DNA from: a virus
Length of the DNA: 64,000 nt
Virus record (IMG/VR): IMGVR_UViG_3300032213_000542
Location: 1-64,000 of that record
Direction: 5' to 3' (one strand)
Shown: in pieces, positions 28,494 through 36,885 of the stretch
Layout: every line of letters starts with the position of its first letter
How positions within the stretch are numbered: the stretch's first letter is position 1
The notes under the pieces: generated by a model
Databases searched by the model: none
What the model was told of the DNA's origin: nothing
What the model saw: only the letters and a program-made list of their open reading frames with translations
Translations under genes and position numbers: made by a program

Positions 28494-28702
28494 TTGTAAT
28501 CTCCTGTGATGAAATTTAAAAATACAGTCGCAGTGCCTACGACTTGTTGAGGTTGGGACATGCCGCCGTTGTTCTTGTGGAACGTGATGGCAAACTCCAG
28601 TGCAGTTTGACGCTGCCAGTGGTTACTGGGCTCAGCCGCTGGTCCGGCGACGAGCGTGTCGTCAATCTCTGACACGTCTGTGGTTTGTGGTTTCTTTGTC
28701 AT
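28490..28702 (-). CDS. Small hypothetical protein
   Basis: A 70-residue protein. It has an acidic N-terminus, a central NHWQRQTALEFAITFHKNN segment and a beta-like C-terminus. The stop overlaps the SSB-like start (ATGA), suggesting coupled expression. No function recognised. Confidence 0.6.
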   Translation of the reverse strand: MTKKPQTTDVSEIDDTLVAGPAAEPSNHWQRQTALEFAITFHKNNGGMSQPQQVVGTATVFLNFITGDYK

Positions 28703-28705
28703 TGC

Positions 28706-29116
28706 TTACTTAGCTGAAGGTTTGCGTACCGAAATGTCATACTCCGCATTGGAGTTGAGGCCGGGCGGTACGACCCCGGGGTTTTCTTCAAGGAACTGCT
28801 TCATGTTGGTCTGCGCGATGCGCTTCTCAAACAAGTCCAGCGCGTCATGTTCCATGACGAAAGACTTGAAGCTGTCCCAATCGGATGTGGAGTAGCGCGT
28901 CTTGACAGACAGCACCACGGTGCCTTGGTCAGTGCGAACAGATGTCACGCCAAGCGCCTGCATCTGTTCCTTCATCGCGGCTGCGATCTCTGCTTGCTGA
29001 GCCTTGATAGTCTCGACTTCGGTGTCGTACTCACGGGTCAGTTCAGATACGCGGTCACGCATCTTACGGTAGATTTTGGCCAGCTTATCCAGCGGCACTA
29101 CGTCTTCTTTTTCCAT
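28706..29116 (-). CDS. Conserved-looking phage protein with N-terminal coiled coil
   Basis: A 136-residue protein. Residues ~5-55 form a coiled coil, followed by a compact domain (SVRTDQGTVVLSVKTRYSTSDW, then a helix, then a C-terminal beta segment). Proteins with this layout are widespread next to phage replication genes and remain uncharacterised. The start is preceded by TAGGAGAAGCAA, and a palindromic operator-like site lies 30 bp upstream. Confidence 0.7.
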   Translation of the reverse strand: MEKEDVVPLDKLAKIYRKMRDRVSELTREYDTEVETIKAQQAEIAAAMKEQMQALGVTSVRTDQGTVVLSVKTRYSTSDWDSFKSFVMEHDALDLFEKRIAQTNMKQFLEENPGVVPPGLNSNAEYDISVRKPSAK

Positions 29117-29145
29117 TTGCTTCTCCTATGAAGTGGTTTATTGTT

Positions 29146-29161
29146 TGTCTAAGGTTGGACA
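29146..29161. promoter_or_regulatory. Operator-like palindrome O1
   Basis: TGTCTAAGGTTGGACA is a near-perfect 16-bp palindrome in the 79-bp gap upstream of the leftward gene that starts at 29116. A GTGTACAC palindrome overlaps its right edge. It matches two other sites (at 39781 and 46606), both overlapping putative promoters. Confidence 0.5.
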
Positions 29162-29195
29162 GTGTACACACATTTTTAAATTTGTTTTGCTCCTT

Positions 29196-30758
29196 TCAAG
29201 ATTTAATTTCTGTATCAAACATTTGGGTTAACAGTGAGTGGTCACTAACTTTCATTTCTAATGCTTTAAACATCTTCTTCTCAATTGGCGACCCCTGAAT
29301 GTGGATGACGGTCACCTTGTCTGAGGTCTGCCCCTTGCGGTCAGCACGCGCACAACACTGCACATACTGCTCAACAGACATCAACGGGCCATAGAACACC
29401 ACGGTGTCAGCGGCTGTCAGGGTAATACCGTGAGCAGATGCTTGGGGCTGCATCACCAGCACGCGAGGGTCAGGCTCGTTCTGGAACCTGCGGATGATGT
29501 CCCCACGCTTGGATGCAGGCACGTCACCACGGATCATCTCGGCGCTGATACCTTTCTTCAACAGGTAGTTGTGGATGTTGTCGATGCTGCTGGTGAACAA
29601 CGCGAAGATGATGACCTTGCGTGAGGTCTCGTCCAAGATTTCCTCCAGTACCGACAAGCGAGGCGCGGCATCAAACTCAACCACCTCACCGCTCTCGGTG
29701 TAGGCAGCGCCGCAACTGATCTGCAACAACTTGGATACACCAGCGGCAGCGTTGACTGCGGTGATCGTCTCGCCTGCGGCTTGGATGAGCATACGTTCTT
29801 TGAGCAAGTCGTAGTACTTCTTTTGCTGCGGGGTCATCGGCACTTCGCGTGTCATCGTAATCACTGGTGGCAAGTCCAAGCACTCGGCCTTGGTGAAACG
29901 AATCGCTGGTTGCAACGCTTCATGTACGAGATCAGGTGCGTTGGACTTCGGTGCCCACTTGAACATCGTGATCTTGTTCATCACCTTGTCGCGCCATGCT
30001 GTGAAAAACTTGGGCACGTTGTTGGGGTTGACGAGCTTGGCCAGACCAAACGCATCAGCAGGTGACTGCGATGCAGGCGTACCAGTCATCATCCACAACA
30101 AGGTCTCAGGTTTGATGATGGAGTTCAACGACTTCCAGCGGCGTGTGGTGATGGTCTTGTATGCGTTCGCTTCGTCAACGATGATCAGATCGAACTTGCC
30201 GTTGGCCTTCACCTCGTCGGCTATCAGGTTCAAGCCTTCGTAGTTGGTGATGACAAACTCATAGTTCTTTTGAACCATCTCAATGCGACGCGATGCTTGT
30301 GGGTGGTGGGCGATGACCGCGCTGCGATGGATGATGGATGCGTTCAAGTCCTGCATCCACGCCGACTGCATGATCGACAAGGGGCACAGGATGAGAACAC
30401 GTCGCACCTCACCACGCGTCATCAGATAGTCAGCCGCCCACAGTGCAGAGAGTGTCTTACCAGTGCCGGGCTCGCTGAACACGAATGCTTTGCGATTGAG
30501 CGTTAGGAAAGATGCTGTCTGAACTTGGTGTGCCATTGGCTTGTGACGGCCCGGCCAGTTGTAGCGTCGTGTGATTGGTGAAGGGACATCCTTCACGCCT
30601 AAGTTTTTGAGTACACGGGCTTCGTCAAGTCCCCAGAAGACAGCAACTTCCGCAGAACCATCGGCGTATTGCTCGACGACTTTGCTGCGGGGGATGACGC
30701 TGTATTTTTCTGGGTTTCTTGTGCGAAGTAGTAGTGCCTTATCTTCGATTATTTCCAT
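29196..30758 (-). CDS. SNF2-type DEAD/DEAH helicase
   Basis: A 520-residue superfamily 2 helicase. Walker A SEPGTGKT is at 95-102; motif II reads DEAN (195-198) instead of DEAH/DEAD; TGTPxxxSP follows as motif III-like; the C-terminal lobe has QCCARADRKGQ (motif VI). SNF2-type enzymes move along double-stranded DNA or remodel bound proteins, so roles in replication, recombination or fork restart are likely. Start is behind GAGAAGCA. Confidence 0.88.
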   Translation of the reverse strand: MEIIEDKALLLRTRNPEKYSVIPRSKVVEQYADGSAEVAVFWGLDEARVLKNLGVKDVPSPITRRYNWPGRHKPMAHQVQTASFLTLNRKAFVFSEPGTGKTLSALWAADYLMTRGEVRRVLILCPLSIMQSAWMQDLNASIIHRSAVIAHHPQASRRIEMVQKNYEFVITNYEGLNLIADEVKANGKFDLIIVDEANAYKTITTRRWKSLNSIIKPETLLWMMTGTPASQSPADAFGLAKLVNPNNVPKFFTAWRDKVMNKITMFKWAPKSNAPDLVHEALQPAIRFTKAECLDLPPVITMTREVPMTPQQKKYYDLLKERMLIQAAGETITAVNAAAGVSKLLQISCGAAYTESGEVVEFDAAPRLSVLEEILDETSRKVIIFALFTSSIDNIHNYLLKKGISAEMIRGDVPASKRGDIIRRFQNEPDPRVLVMQPQASAHGITLTAADTVVFYGPLMSVEQYVQCCARADRKGQTSDKVTVIHIQGSPIEKKMFKALEMKVSDHSLLTQMFDTEIKS

Positions 30759-30771
30759 TGCTTCTCACTTG

Positions 30772-31008
30772 TTATTTGTTGTCGCCTTGGTTAGCGCTCT
30801 TATCTCTCAATCGCAGGTTGCCCGGTGTAGTCTTGCCGCCTTTACGCAGCGGAACTTTGTGGTCAATATCTTTACCTGATCGGTCTATTTTTTTCTTGTC
30901 GTACAAGCGTCGTGCTTTCTGGCGCTCGATCTGGTCTTCTGTTTCGCCAGTTTTCTTCTGGAGTTTGTAGGCGTGTTTGTAGTCACGCTTGCCGTTGGTC
31001 TGAGTCAT
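30772..31008 (-). CDS. Small HNH-motif protein
   Basis: A 78-residue Lys/Arg-rich protein. The C-terminal half contains DIDHKVPLRKGGKTTPGNLRL and a final Asn-rich end, matching the core of HNH nucleases (DH...P...N), though shorter than typical family members. Start chosen at ATG 31008 behind GAGG; a longer reading would overlap the exonuclease gene. It may be a minimal nicking nuclease or a remnant. Confidence 0.7.
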   Translation of the reverse strand: MTQTNGKRDYKHAYKLQKKTGETEDQIERQKARRLYDKKKIDRSGKDIDHKVPLRKGGKTTPGNLRLRDKSANQGDNK

Positions 31009-31015
31009 AGTTACC

Positions 31016-31681
31016 TCAATGCTTTTTGTGAAACTCACAGCCAGTGCATGGGCACCAGCCGCAGAGCGGGGTACGGGTTGGGTTCCATACATCGTTGTCG
31101 ATGCAGGATGCGATACGGCTGACGCGCTCACGATACTTCCACCATTCGGCATCCATTTCGTCAACGTTCATGCTGTGCTTAACCATATCATTCTTGACCA
31201 CAAAGAGCAACGCGGAGTTGACCTTGCGGATGTGCGGGAAGTGTTTGAACACCATGATGGACATGAGGCGCAACTGATCACGGTCAGGGTACTTGTTGTT
31301 GCCCGTCTTGTAGTCCACCACCCATGCTGTCAGGTTGTCGTCATCAATGATGAGCAAGTCGGCAACGCCCCTTACCCATGCGTCTTTGGCGAACCATTCA
31401 GTAGGCGTGAGGTCTTCACGCAACGTCATCTTGTACTCGGCCAGCTTACGACCGGGCTTCTTGATGAGCGCATCAAGCGTCTCTTGGATGTATTCAAATT
31501 GCTTGGGCAGGGGTGTGCCGTCAGCTACGTAGAGTTCGGCTGCTTTGTGTAGCTCGTTGCCGTAGCGCGTAGCCTCGGTCTCCACGAACGGATACATCTT
31601 CAGAATCTTTACCTGATGGTAGCGACGAGCGCAACCTTCAAAGTCTTTCAAGGAGCTGTGGCTCCACGTTACCTTGGCCAT
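31016..31681 (-). CDS. PD-(D/E)XK exonuclease, RecB/Cas4-like
   Basis: A 221-residue protein. The active-site pattern is GVADLL (Asp108) and VDYKTG (Asp123, Lys125). The N-terminal Cys17 (SxSSLKDFEGCARRYH) plus the C-terminal CGWCPCTGC cluster match the four-Cys iron-sulphur arrangement of Cas4/AddB-like nucleases. It probably resects DNA ends during replication-linked recombination. It starts in a TAATG overlap with the upstream metalloprotease-like gene. Confidence 0.85.
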   Translation of the reverse strand: MAKVTWSHSSLKDFEGCARRYHQVKILKMYPFVETEATRYGNELHKAAELYVADGTPLPKQFEYIQETLDALIKKPGRKLAEYKMTLREDLTPTEWFAKDAWVRGVADLLIIDDDNLTAWVVDYKTGNNKYPDRDQLRLMSIMVFKHFPHIRKVNSALLFVVKNDMVKHSMNVDEMDAEWWKYRERVSRIASCIDNDVWNPTRTPLCGWCPCTGCEFHKKH

Positions 31682-31983
31682 TAAAACCTCGCAGTCTGGA
31701 TTGCTTTGGTCAGTCGGTTGGCAAAGCCAGTGACAAACTTCTCGTCGTTGTTCAGGTCGTGCATCCCCATGTCGGCAAGGATGGCGTGCGTCAGCTCGTG
31801 CCAGAACGTATCTTCTACGTCCGTGATCTTGAACTTGCGACCTGTGACGTTGCTGCGCTGGCCGATGGTGATGCGCTTGCGGTCATGGTTCACATCCCCC
31901 ATGCGCCCGCGCTGGGCCATAGCCTCAACGATCTCAACCGAGTAGTGCTTGTTGCCCACTCGTACTTTACGTGGTAGTTTCAT
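31681..31983 (-). CDS. SprT-like zinc metallopeptidase-fold protein
   Basis: A 100-residue protein with HELTH (62-66) followed by an acidic helix, the zincin motif seen in SprT/Spartan-like and ImmA-like proteins. There is no C-terminal zinc ribbon, so this is a minimal version. Spartan-type enzymes cut proteins crosslinked to DNA; that role would fit the replication context but is inference. Start behind GGAGAAAGCAA. Confidence 0.7.
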   Translation of the reverse strand: MKLPRKVRVGNKHYSVEIVEAMAQRGRMGDVNHDRKRITIGQRSNVTGRKFKITDVEDTFWHELTHAILADMGMHDLNNDEKFVTGFANRLTKAIQTARF

Positions 31984-32143
31984 TTGCTTTCTCCTTTGGT
32001 CCGTTAAATAGCGCCATGCCCAGTTGACCTAGCATCACTGCTTTCAACTCCTCACGTTCTTCTTCTGGGTATTCGGCAGCAACCTCGTCCATGATTTTCA
32101 TGATGCTTGCCGCTACGTCTTTGGCTGGAATTATTTTGCTCAT
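31967..32143 (-). CDS. Small helical hypothetical protein
   Basis: A 58-residue protein. ATG 32143 is preferred because AAGGAGAAGCG directly precedes it and it overlaps the upstream stop (ATGA); a longer frame lacks such a site. It is a single helical domain rich in Glu/Lys/Met. Function unknown. Confidence 0.6.
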   Translation of the reverse strand: MSKIIPAKDVAASIMKIMDEVAAEYPEEEREELKAVMLGQLGMALFNGPKEKANETTT

Positions 32144-32370
32144 CGCTTCTCCTTCTGCTGTGTGCACATTGCTCTCAACACATCTTCTACCGGAATACCG
32201 GCCCCGCTCCCCGTCCACGAATCCCACATGGCCAGTCGTTTCTGGTTAATGGTCAGGTCACCATCAGGGCTGTCCCGCAACAACTCCCCCATCTCACGGC
32301 AACTTGCTGTGAAAGTTTTTGGGGCCTCTTGGTCGGGGCATATCGTGTATGTGTAAGGTAATTTAGCCAT
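32140..32370 (-). CDS. Small hypothetical protein
   Basis: A 76-residue protein with a beta N-terminus (LPYTYTICPDQ) and a helical C-terminus. It sits 10 bp downstream of the polymerase and overlaps the next gene by 4 bp. No family recognised. Confidence 0.6.
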   Translation of the reverse strand: MAKLPYTYTICPDQEAPKTFTASCREMGELLRDSPDGDLTINQKRLAMWDSWTGSGAGIPVEDVLRAMCTQQKEKR

Positions 32371-32380
32371 CGTCTTCTCC

Positions 32381-34369
32381 TTAGTTCTTTGCTAACCCGT
32401 ATCGTCTATGTGCGCCACCGTCAGCGTCGAGCGGTATGCCCGGCAAATACTTTGGCTCCATAGTCATCTGCGCCAAGACCCAAGTCTTAGCGTCATCCAC
32501 CTCTGCATCGGGCACAACCACGATCTGTTCATCATGCACTGTTCCCGCCACGAAGTACTTCTTCGCGGTTCTCAACATACCATCTGTCATCACGCATCTC
32601 GCTACGCCCTGCGTGACGTTGTTGGTAATTTTTCCTGCGTACAGTTTAGTCGAATCCGCACCGTATGTCCACTGCACCCTACCTTTTTCATCCTTATCCC
32701 GCTTCAAGTCAGGATACAGCAGGCTCATGCCAGAGGGCAGCACGATCTCACCCTTCTTAAATGTCAGGCACTTGTAGGTGTATTCCTTACCCCCGTACAG
32801 GCTGGTCTCGATAAGCTGGCCGCACAGGTTCCAGAAGTCCACCACAGGCTGAGCAGTCTTACGGTACTTCTCGATGATGGCCTTGGCCGCGAGGCAGTGG
32901 ATGAGCAACTCCTGCTTGGTGCAGATGTGCGGTATCTCCATCATCTTCTTAACGTAGTCCTCGTTGTCCAAGAACTTCTCAACATCTTCCGCAGTGACGC
33001 CCAAGGCTTTCGCGAACTTGCGCTCGTACCGTACAGGAGGCGCACCCAAGAAGCCGACCAATAGCTGGGATGCAAATGATGCCCATCCCAAACCGTAGCC
33101 AGCGCCGAGTAGAGCGGACTTAGCCGACTGCCGAAGGTCGGGGTGCGACTCTTTTGTGAGGCCCGGGATGTTGAACATCTGAGCGCCGAACTGTGCGTAG
33201 GGGTCACCACCTGCGACGAAGATGCGTAGGAGTTCGTCATAGTCCGCCAGCCACGCAAGGACGCGTGGTTCAATCTGAGACAGATCGCCCACGACGAGTT
33301 GATAACCCTTTGGAGCCATGATAGCTTTGCGGAGAAACGAACCACGCTTGAGGTTTTGCATGTTGATGGCCGAACCTTTCGAGGCTGTCCACCGTCCCGT
33401 CGCAGCACCATAGTACGAGAGCGGTACAGGTAGCGTGCCCCGTCCGGCGATGTCAAGGAAACGCTGTGCGCGAGTCCTCTCCGTGGTCGATTTAACTTTG
33501 AGCCGCGCTTCGCATAGTGCTGCAACATCTTCGTTGTCTCCGTTCAACATGGCTTGGAACATAGCGTCTGTCTTAGCGAACGCAAAGTTCACACCGACAG
33601 GGTTCGGTGTCTTTGCTGTGGGTTTCTTCTTCTTGGTAGGCGGCTCAACGCCCACGTTACGCAAGGCTTCGGCGAAGTGTGCATTGCTGGCCAGCACGCT
33701 GTCCGTCAACCCGAGGCGCTCAAGCAGGGCCTCACGCTTTTCCTTCTCGTCATGCAACGCATCGGTGAGCATGTTGGCATCTAGCTCCAGCACCGGTTGC
33801 GTGTACATCTTGAGCGTCATGTCGATCAGCCTAAGCTCTTTAGTCGGGTAGCCAACAGCGAGACGCTTGAAAATTTCTTCGCAGAGATATACGTCATGCT
33901 TGCAGTAATCCGCGAGTTCCTTCTCCATCTCCCACGATAGTTCTTCGACACCATTGGTGTTGTACACCGCGTTCCCCTTATCCGGCAGGCCGAAGGCTTG
34001 GGCAAGTCTTGCGAGGGAATTTCCCACTTCGACCCCCCTAAGAGCGCGAGCCATACTAAGACTGTCAAGAATAAAAGCAGGTCGGACGCCGTAGACCCAC
34101 GATAGGATGGAGACGTCAAACTGAGCGTTGTGTGCGAGCACAGCAGTAGTAGACCAATCATAAGTGGCCAGAATCTTGGGTAGTTCCTCGGCCCTGTACC
34201 ACTGGGTGATCTTGTCTGTGCCGAACTCGTGCAAGCACGCGCCGAAGGCTTTGAATCTTTCATGTCGGATGTACTCCTCTGTGGTCATTTTTTGTAAAGT
34301 ATACCCTGTTGCGGCGTCCCAAAAAGTTTCAAAATCTATGCAGATAATCTGTTTGTATGGTGCGCTCAT
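32381..34369 (-). CDS. Family A DNA polymerase with 3'-5' exonuclease
   Basis: A 662-residue replicative polymerase. The DEDD exonuclease motifs are IDFET (11-15), LAHNAQFD (78-85) and DYCKHD (154-159). Polymerase motif A is GDLSQIEPR (361-369), motif B spans R413-K417 and GYGLG (424-428), and motif C is VHDE near the C-terminus. No 5'-3' exonuclease domain. ATG 34369 is chosen for AAAGGAAACACC and because it overlaps the stop of the homing endonuclease upstream (ATGA). A second, decayed copy of its first codons lies 0.6 kb upstream. Confidence 0.95.
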   Translation of the reverse strand: MSAPYKQIICIDFETFWDAATGYTLQKMTTEEYIRHERFKAFGACLHEFGTDKITQWYRAEELPKILATYDWSTTAVLAHNAQFDVSILSWVYGVRPAFILDSLSMARALRGVEVGNSLARLAQAFGLPDKGNAVYNTNGVEELSWEMEKELADYCKHDVYLCEEIFKRLAVGYPTKELRLIDMTLKMYTQPVLELDANMLTDALHDEKEKREALLERLGLTDSVLASNAHFAEALRNVGVEPPTKKKKPTAKTPNPVGVNFAFAKTDAMFQAMLNGDNEDVAALCEARLKVKSTTERTRAQRFLDIAGRGTLPVPLSYYGAATGRWTASKGSAINMQNLKRGSFLRKAIMAPKGYQLVVGDLSQIEPRVLAWLADYDELLRIFVAGGDPYAQFGAQMFNIPGLTKESHPDLRQSAKSALLGAGYGLGWASFASQLLVGFLGAPPVRYERKFAKALGVTAEDVEKFLDNEDYVKKMMEIPHICTKQELLIHCLAAKAIIEKYRKTAQPVVDFWNLCGQLIETSLYGGKEYTYKCLTFKKGEIVLPSGMSLLYPDLKRDKDEKGRVQWTYGADSTKLYAGKITNNVTQGVARCVMTDGMLRTAKKYFVAGTVHDEQIVVVPDAEVDDAKTWVLAQMTMEPKYLPGIPLDADGGAHRRYGLAKN

Positions 34370-34968
34370 GGTGTTTCCTTTAAAACCCACTCCGCAAAAG
34401 TGCGGAGTTGTTTGGGTGTTGCGTTTCTTTTCATGCAGTTAGCCAGCATACTGATAACCTGTATGTTGCCGGGCACATACCCTTTCTTTGGGTCGATCTT
34501 GTCAATACTTGGAGACCAGTTACTAAACCCCGCGCCTCGCTCTACAAACCGCTGCTTGAATACAGGGCAGTTGTTGGGCTTGATACTTATCACATACGCC
34601 GCCAAAGCAGCAACATTTGAAAAGCCTAGCTTCACGCCTTTCTTTTTTGCCGCATAAAACACACCCGCCGCACGCTTGTACCAAACACTGTCCGAAGAAA
34701 CATAGTTGTTGCCGCTGAGCGCTATGCTTGCCTTCGCTCTCGGATTATTTTTTCCTGTGAAGTCGCGCCGTTTAGCGTAGGTCGGACGCAGTTCGTCCCG
34801 CAAGCAGCCGCATGAAGATGTGTGCCCAGATCGCAGGTTTGAGCCTGACACTATAAGATACGTTCCGCAATCACACGCACAGTCCCACATTGTTTGGTAT
34901 GTTCTATTTGCCTTGCTCAAGACGACTAGCCGTCCAAAACGTTTCCCCATAAGGTTAATCAGTTTCAT
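34366..34968 (-). CDS. HNH homing endonuclease inserted at the polymerase start
   Basis: A 200-residue protein. The N-terminal zinc-ribbon-like region (WDCACDCG ... SSCGC, residues ~29-54) is typical of phage free-standing homing endonucleases. The C-terminal part has SPSIDKIDPKKGYVPGNIQ and an Asn-rich end, an HNH core with Asp in place of the first His. Its ribosome binding site (GGAGGAGTAC) lies in the polymerase-derived sequence upstream, and its last codons supply the binding site for the intact polymerase. Confidence 0.82.
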   Translation of the reverse strand: MKLINLMGKRFGRLVVLSKANRTYQTMWDCACDCGTYLIVSGSNLRSGHTSSCGCLRDELRPTYAKRRDFTGKNNPRAKASIALSGNNYVSSDSVWYKRAAGVFYAAKKKGVKLGFSNVAALAAYVISIKPNNCPVFKQRFVERGAGFSNWSPSIDKIDPKKGYVPGNIQVISMLANCMKRNATPKQLRTFAEWVLKETP

Positions 34969-35044
34969 GTACTCCTCCGTTGTGTATTTTATATTCTACA
35001 GCAGTGAAGTCGATGCAGACGATGTGTTTAAATGGTGCGCTCAT
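34955..35044 (-). pseudogene. Relic of the DNA polymerase 5' end
   Basis: This 29-codon frame begins MSAPFKHIVCIDF, matching the intact polymerase start MSAPYKQIICIDF at 10 of 13 residues. After about 36 missing bases the similarity resumes (GGAGGAGTACAT against GAGGAGTACAT of polymerase codons ~30-34) out of frame, and the reading soon stops. It overlaps the upstream gene's stop (ATGA), as an original polymerase start would. Best read as the residual start left by the endonuclease insertion. Confidence 0.75.
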
Positions 35045-35247
35045 GCTTCACCTCTTGCTCGGATGGCTGTTGCAACATCGTCATAGGGCAGTCCCAAGGT
35101 ATAGGCGGCTTCAACAGCCTTTGCACACGCCTCACGCTCTTTAGCTGCTACCAGTTTGGCAAAGGCTTCAAAAGCAGCGGTGGAAAGCCAAAGCTTTGGG
35201 TCAAGCCCCGCCTGTTCAGCCATCTCAATGATTTCATCTTGTTTCAA
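35041..35247 (-). CDS. Small helical hypothetical protein
   Basis: A 68-residue Ala/Glu-rich helical protein. Its stop overlaps the relic polymerase start and its own start overlaps the next gene's stop by 4 bp. Function unknown. Confidence 0.6.
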   Translation of the reverse strand: MKQDEIIEMAEQAGLDPKLWLSTAAFEAFAKLVAAKEREACAKAVEAAYTLGLPYDDVATAIRARGEA

Positions 35248-35525
35248 TTCAATAACTCCTTGGGCGGGGCTTGGTCCGCGTTGATGTCGATGAACATCTC
35301 ATGCAAGCGGCTGAGTACAACGGCTGCTTCAAGTTCGTCACAGTTGATAGTCAGCAGTGTGGCCAGCTCGGTCTTGTCGTTGCCGATCACGATCACGCCG
35401 TGCTTGTCGTCGCTGAGGTAGCAGTCGATGATCTTCTCAACCACGGTACGCATGTGATCTCGTTGCTGTGGGTCGAGCAGGGCAATCTTCTCCATGAACT
35501 CGATGCTGTCTTTAGTCTGTCTCAC
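35244..35525 (-). CDS. Small hypothetical protein, GTG start
   Basis: A 93-residue protein. GTG 35525 is preferred because GGAGAAGCAAC stands directly before it, the same binding-site form used elsewhere in the operon. A TTG 30 bp upstream has no site. It is helical with a hydrophobic middle (HGVIVIGNDKTELATLLTI). No family recognised. Confidence 0.55.
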   Translation of the reverse strand: MRQTKDSIEFMEKIALLDPQQRDHMRTVVEKIIDCYLSDDKHGVIVIGNDKTELATLLTINCDELEAAVVLSRLHEMFIDINADQAPPKELLN

Positions 35526-35820
35526 GTTGCTTCTCCATTCGTAGTAGTTCTTCAACGTGGTCTACGTTGAGTTCGCTGATCACAAACGCCCAGCCTTTGG
35601 CCGCTTGGATGTTGTGTATTTCGCGCTCTTGCAATGCCGTAGTCCGTCCGCCGTTTGCTTTGCACTCGAACGCAACGAACTGTCCGTTGTAGCAGCCCAC
35701 GATGTCAGGGATACCCGCACGACCGAAGCCGTTAGCAGGCGGCATGAAGTGGTAGATGCCCAACTGGTTGAGGTACTTGCGTAGCTTGTCTTTGACTTTC
35801 TTCTCGGGCGTATCAGCCAT
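35512..35820 (-). CDS. VRR-NUC nuclease
   Basis: A 102-residue protein of the PD-(D/E)XK VRR-NUC type: GRAGIPDIVGCYNGQFVAFECKA contains the catalytic Asp and the ExK motif, followed by the Gln helix (LQEREIHNIQAAKGW). Stand-alone phage VRR-NUC proteins are thought to resolve branched DNA such as Holliday junctions. Start behind GAGGAGATTACAA. Confidence 0.85.
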   Translation of the reverse strand: MADTPEKKVKDKLRKYLNQLGIYHFMPPANGFGRAGIPDIVGCYNGQFVAFECKANGGRTTALQEREIHNIQAAKGWAFVISELNVDHVEELLRMEKQRETD

Positions 35821-36142
35821 TTGTAATCTCCTCGTATGTCATTTCAAAAATATCTGGCTTGCATGGGTAGTGCTCGCCCTTCACACCAGTGATGATCCAG
35901 TCGCCGGGGCAAACAATATGTCCACCCTCAAGCGTGTCCACCCATCCGTGGTTGTAAAAAACATCACGGCAGTGCTCGCAATTTAAGTTTGATTGGTACT
36001 TCGGATGCCGGAAGTAGCGCACCACCTGCCCCTCATACCCGATGCGCTGTTCTTCTGCTGTGTTGTAGTCAAGCGGGTGGTCGCCGTTCTTGAACCACTG
36101 CGTAGCCTCGATGACCACGGGCTTCTTGCGGTACTTAGCCAT
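35813..36142 (-). CDS. Conserved-looking phage protein
   Basis: A 109-residue protein. The end GGHIVCPGDWIITGVKGEHYPCKPDIF is a pattern seen in many phage early proteins of unknown function. Two Cys near residue 55 (CEHC) may bind metal. It overlaps the flanking genes by 8 bp on each side. No biochemical role known. Confidence 0.65.
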   Translation of the reverse strand: MAKYRKKPVVIEATQWFKNGDHPLDYNTAEEQRIGYEGQVVRYFRHPKYQSNLNCEHCRDVFYNHGWVDTLEGGHIVCPGDWIITGVKGEHYPCKPDIFEMTYEEITNG

Positions 36143-36407
36143 TGGTCACCTCGCTTAGTTTCTGTATGTAGTGCTTGGCCTTGCCTCCATCATCACTGCC
36201 GTCCTTGCGCCCAGCCCTCATGCTGTACTTGATGATGTTGCCTTTGAGGAACCCACGGAACTCCTCTGGTGTGAGCACCGCCTCCATCACAGCCCAAGGC
36301 TGCACAGGCATCTCTTTGTAGTGGGTGCCACTGATCTGCAAGTCATCAGCAGTCAGGCCGTTCAAGCTGCGCTCGAACAGTTCTTTTTGGTTTTTAGTAG
36401 GTATCAT
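36135..36407 (-). CDS. DUF3310 protein (T7 gp1.7-like)
   Basis: A 90-residue protein. The pattern HYKEMPVQPWAVME ... FLKGNIIKYSMRAGRKDG ... KAKHYIQKL is characteristic of DUF3310. In T7 the member gp1.7 is a nucleotide kinase, so a nucleotide-metabolism role is possible. Start behind AAGGAGAAAGTAA, overlapping the upstream gene. Confidence 0.8.
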   Translation of the reverse strand: MIPTKNQKELFERSLNGLTADDLQISGTHYKEMPVQPWAVMEAVLTPEEFRGFLKGNIIKYSMRAGRKDGSDDGGKAKHYIQKLSEVTNG

Positions 36408-36885
36408 TTACTTTCTCCTTAGTTACTATAGGTCTCATTAGTTTGTTTTGAAACTCGATGTTGATGATGTCCATCGCTTTCTCCATGTCGCGCACAGTCG
36501 AGATGTCCAACTGCTGATCGTGCAACTCCATGACGAGGTTGATGGCTTGTAGTTCGCTGGCCTTCAGGATGAACCGACCTGACTCAACACCCCGCCTAGC
36601 CACGGCATAGAGCGCGTCTTGCCCTGCACGAATCTCCTCAGCCCAATCAATACCAAACTCAGGGCGTAGTCTTGTGTAGGCTTCGGTCATGTTGAACATG
36701 CCGATCAGTACGTCGATGTCGTCACGCGTTGCGTCCCCCTTTCGTAGCGTGTCCATCGCTGCGTGGTTCTTGATACGCAGGTCAGTTGTCAGGGATATGG
36801 CGTTCATCGGTTTGAGTCCCGCCAGTACCCAGTTCACCATGTCTAAGCGCACACCTTTTGGCCTGTACTTGCTTCTCTTTTTCAT
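36394..36885 (-). CDS. Helical hypothetical protein
   Basis: A 163-residue Lys/Arg-rich N-terminus followed by long helices with no membrane segment. It looks like a small all-helical cytoplasmic protein. The start overlaps the upstream stop (ATGA). Function unknown. Confidence 0.65.
   Translation of the reverse strand: MKKRSKYRPKGVRLDMVNWVLAGLKPMNAISLTTDLRIKNHAAMDTLRKGDATRDDIDVLIGMFNMTEAYTRLRPEFGIDWAEEIRAGQDALYAVARRGVESGRFILKASELQAINLVMELHDQQLDISTVRDMEKAMDIINIEFQNKLMRPIVTKEKVNDTY

Noticed and set aside
34969-35040. Relic polymerase start as a functional upstream leader peptide
   Set aside because: The clear similarity to the polymerase start and the deletion/frameshift are better explained as a residue of the insertion, although residual translation cannot be excluded.
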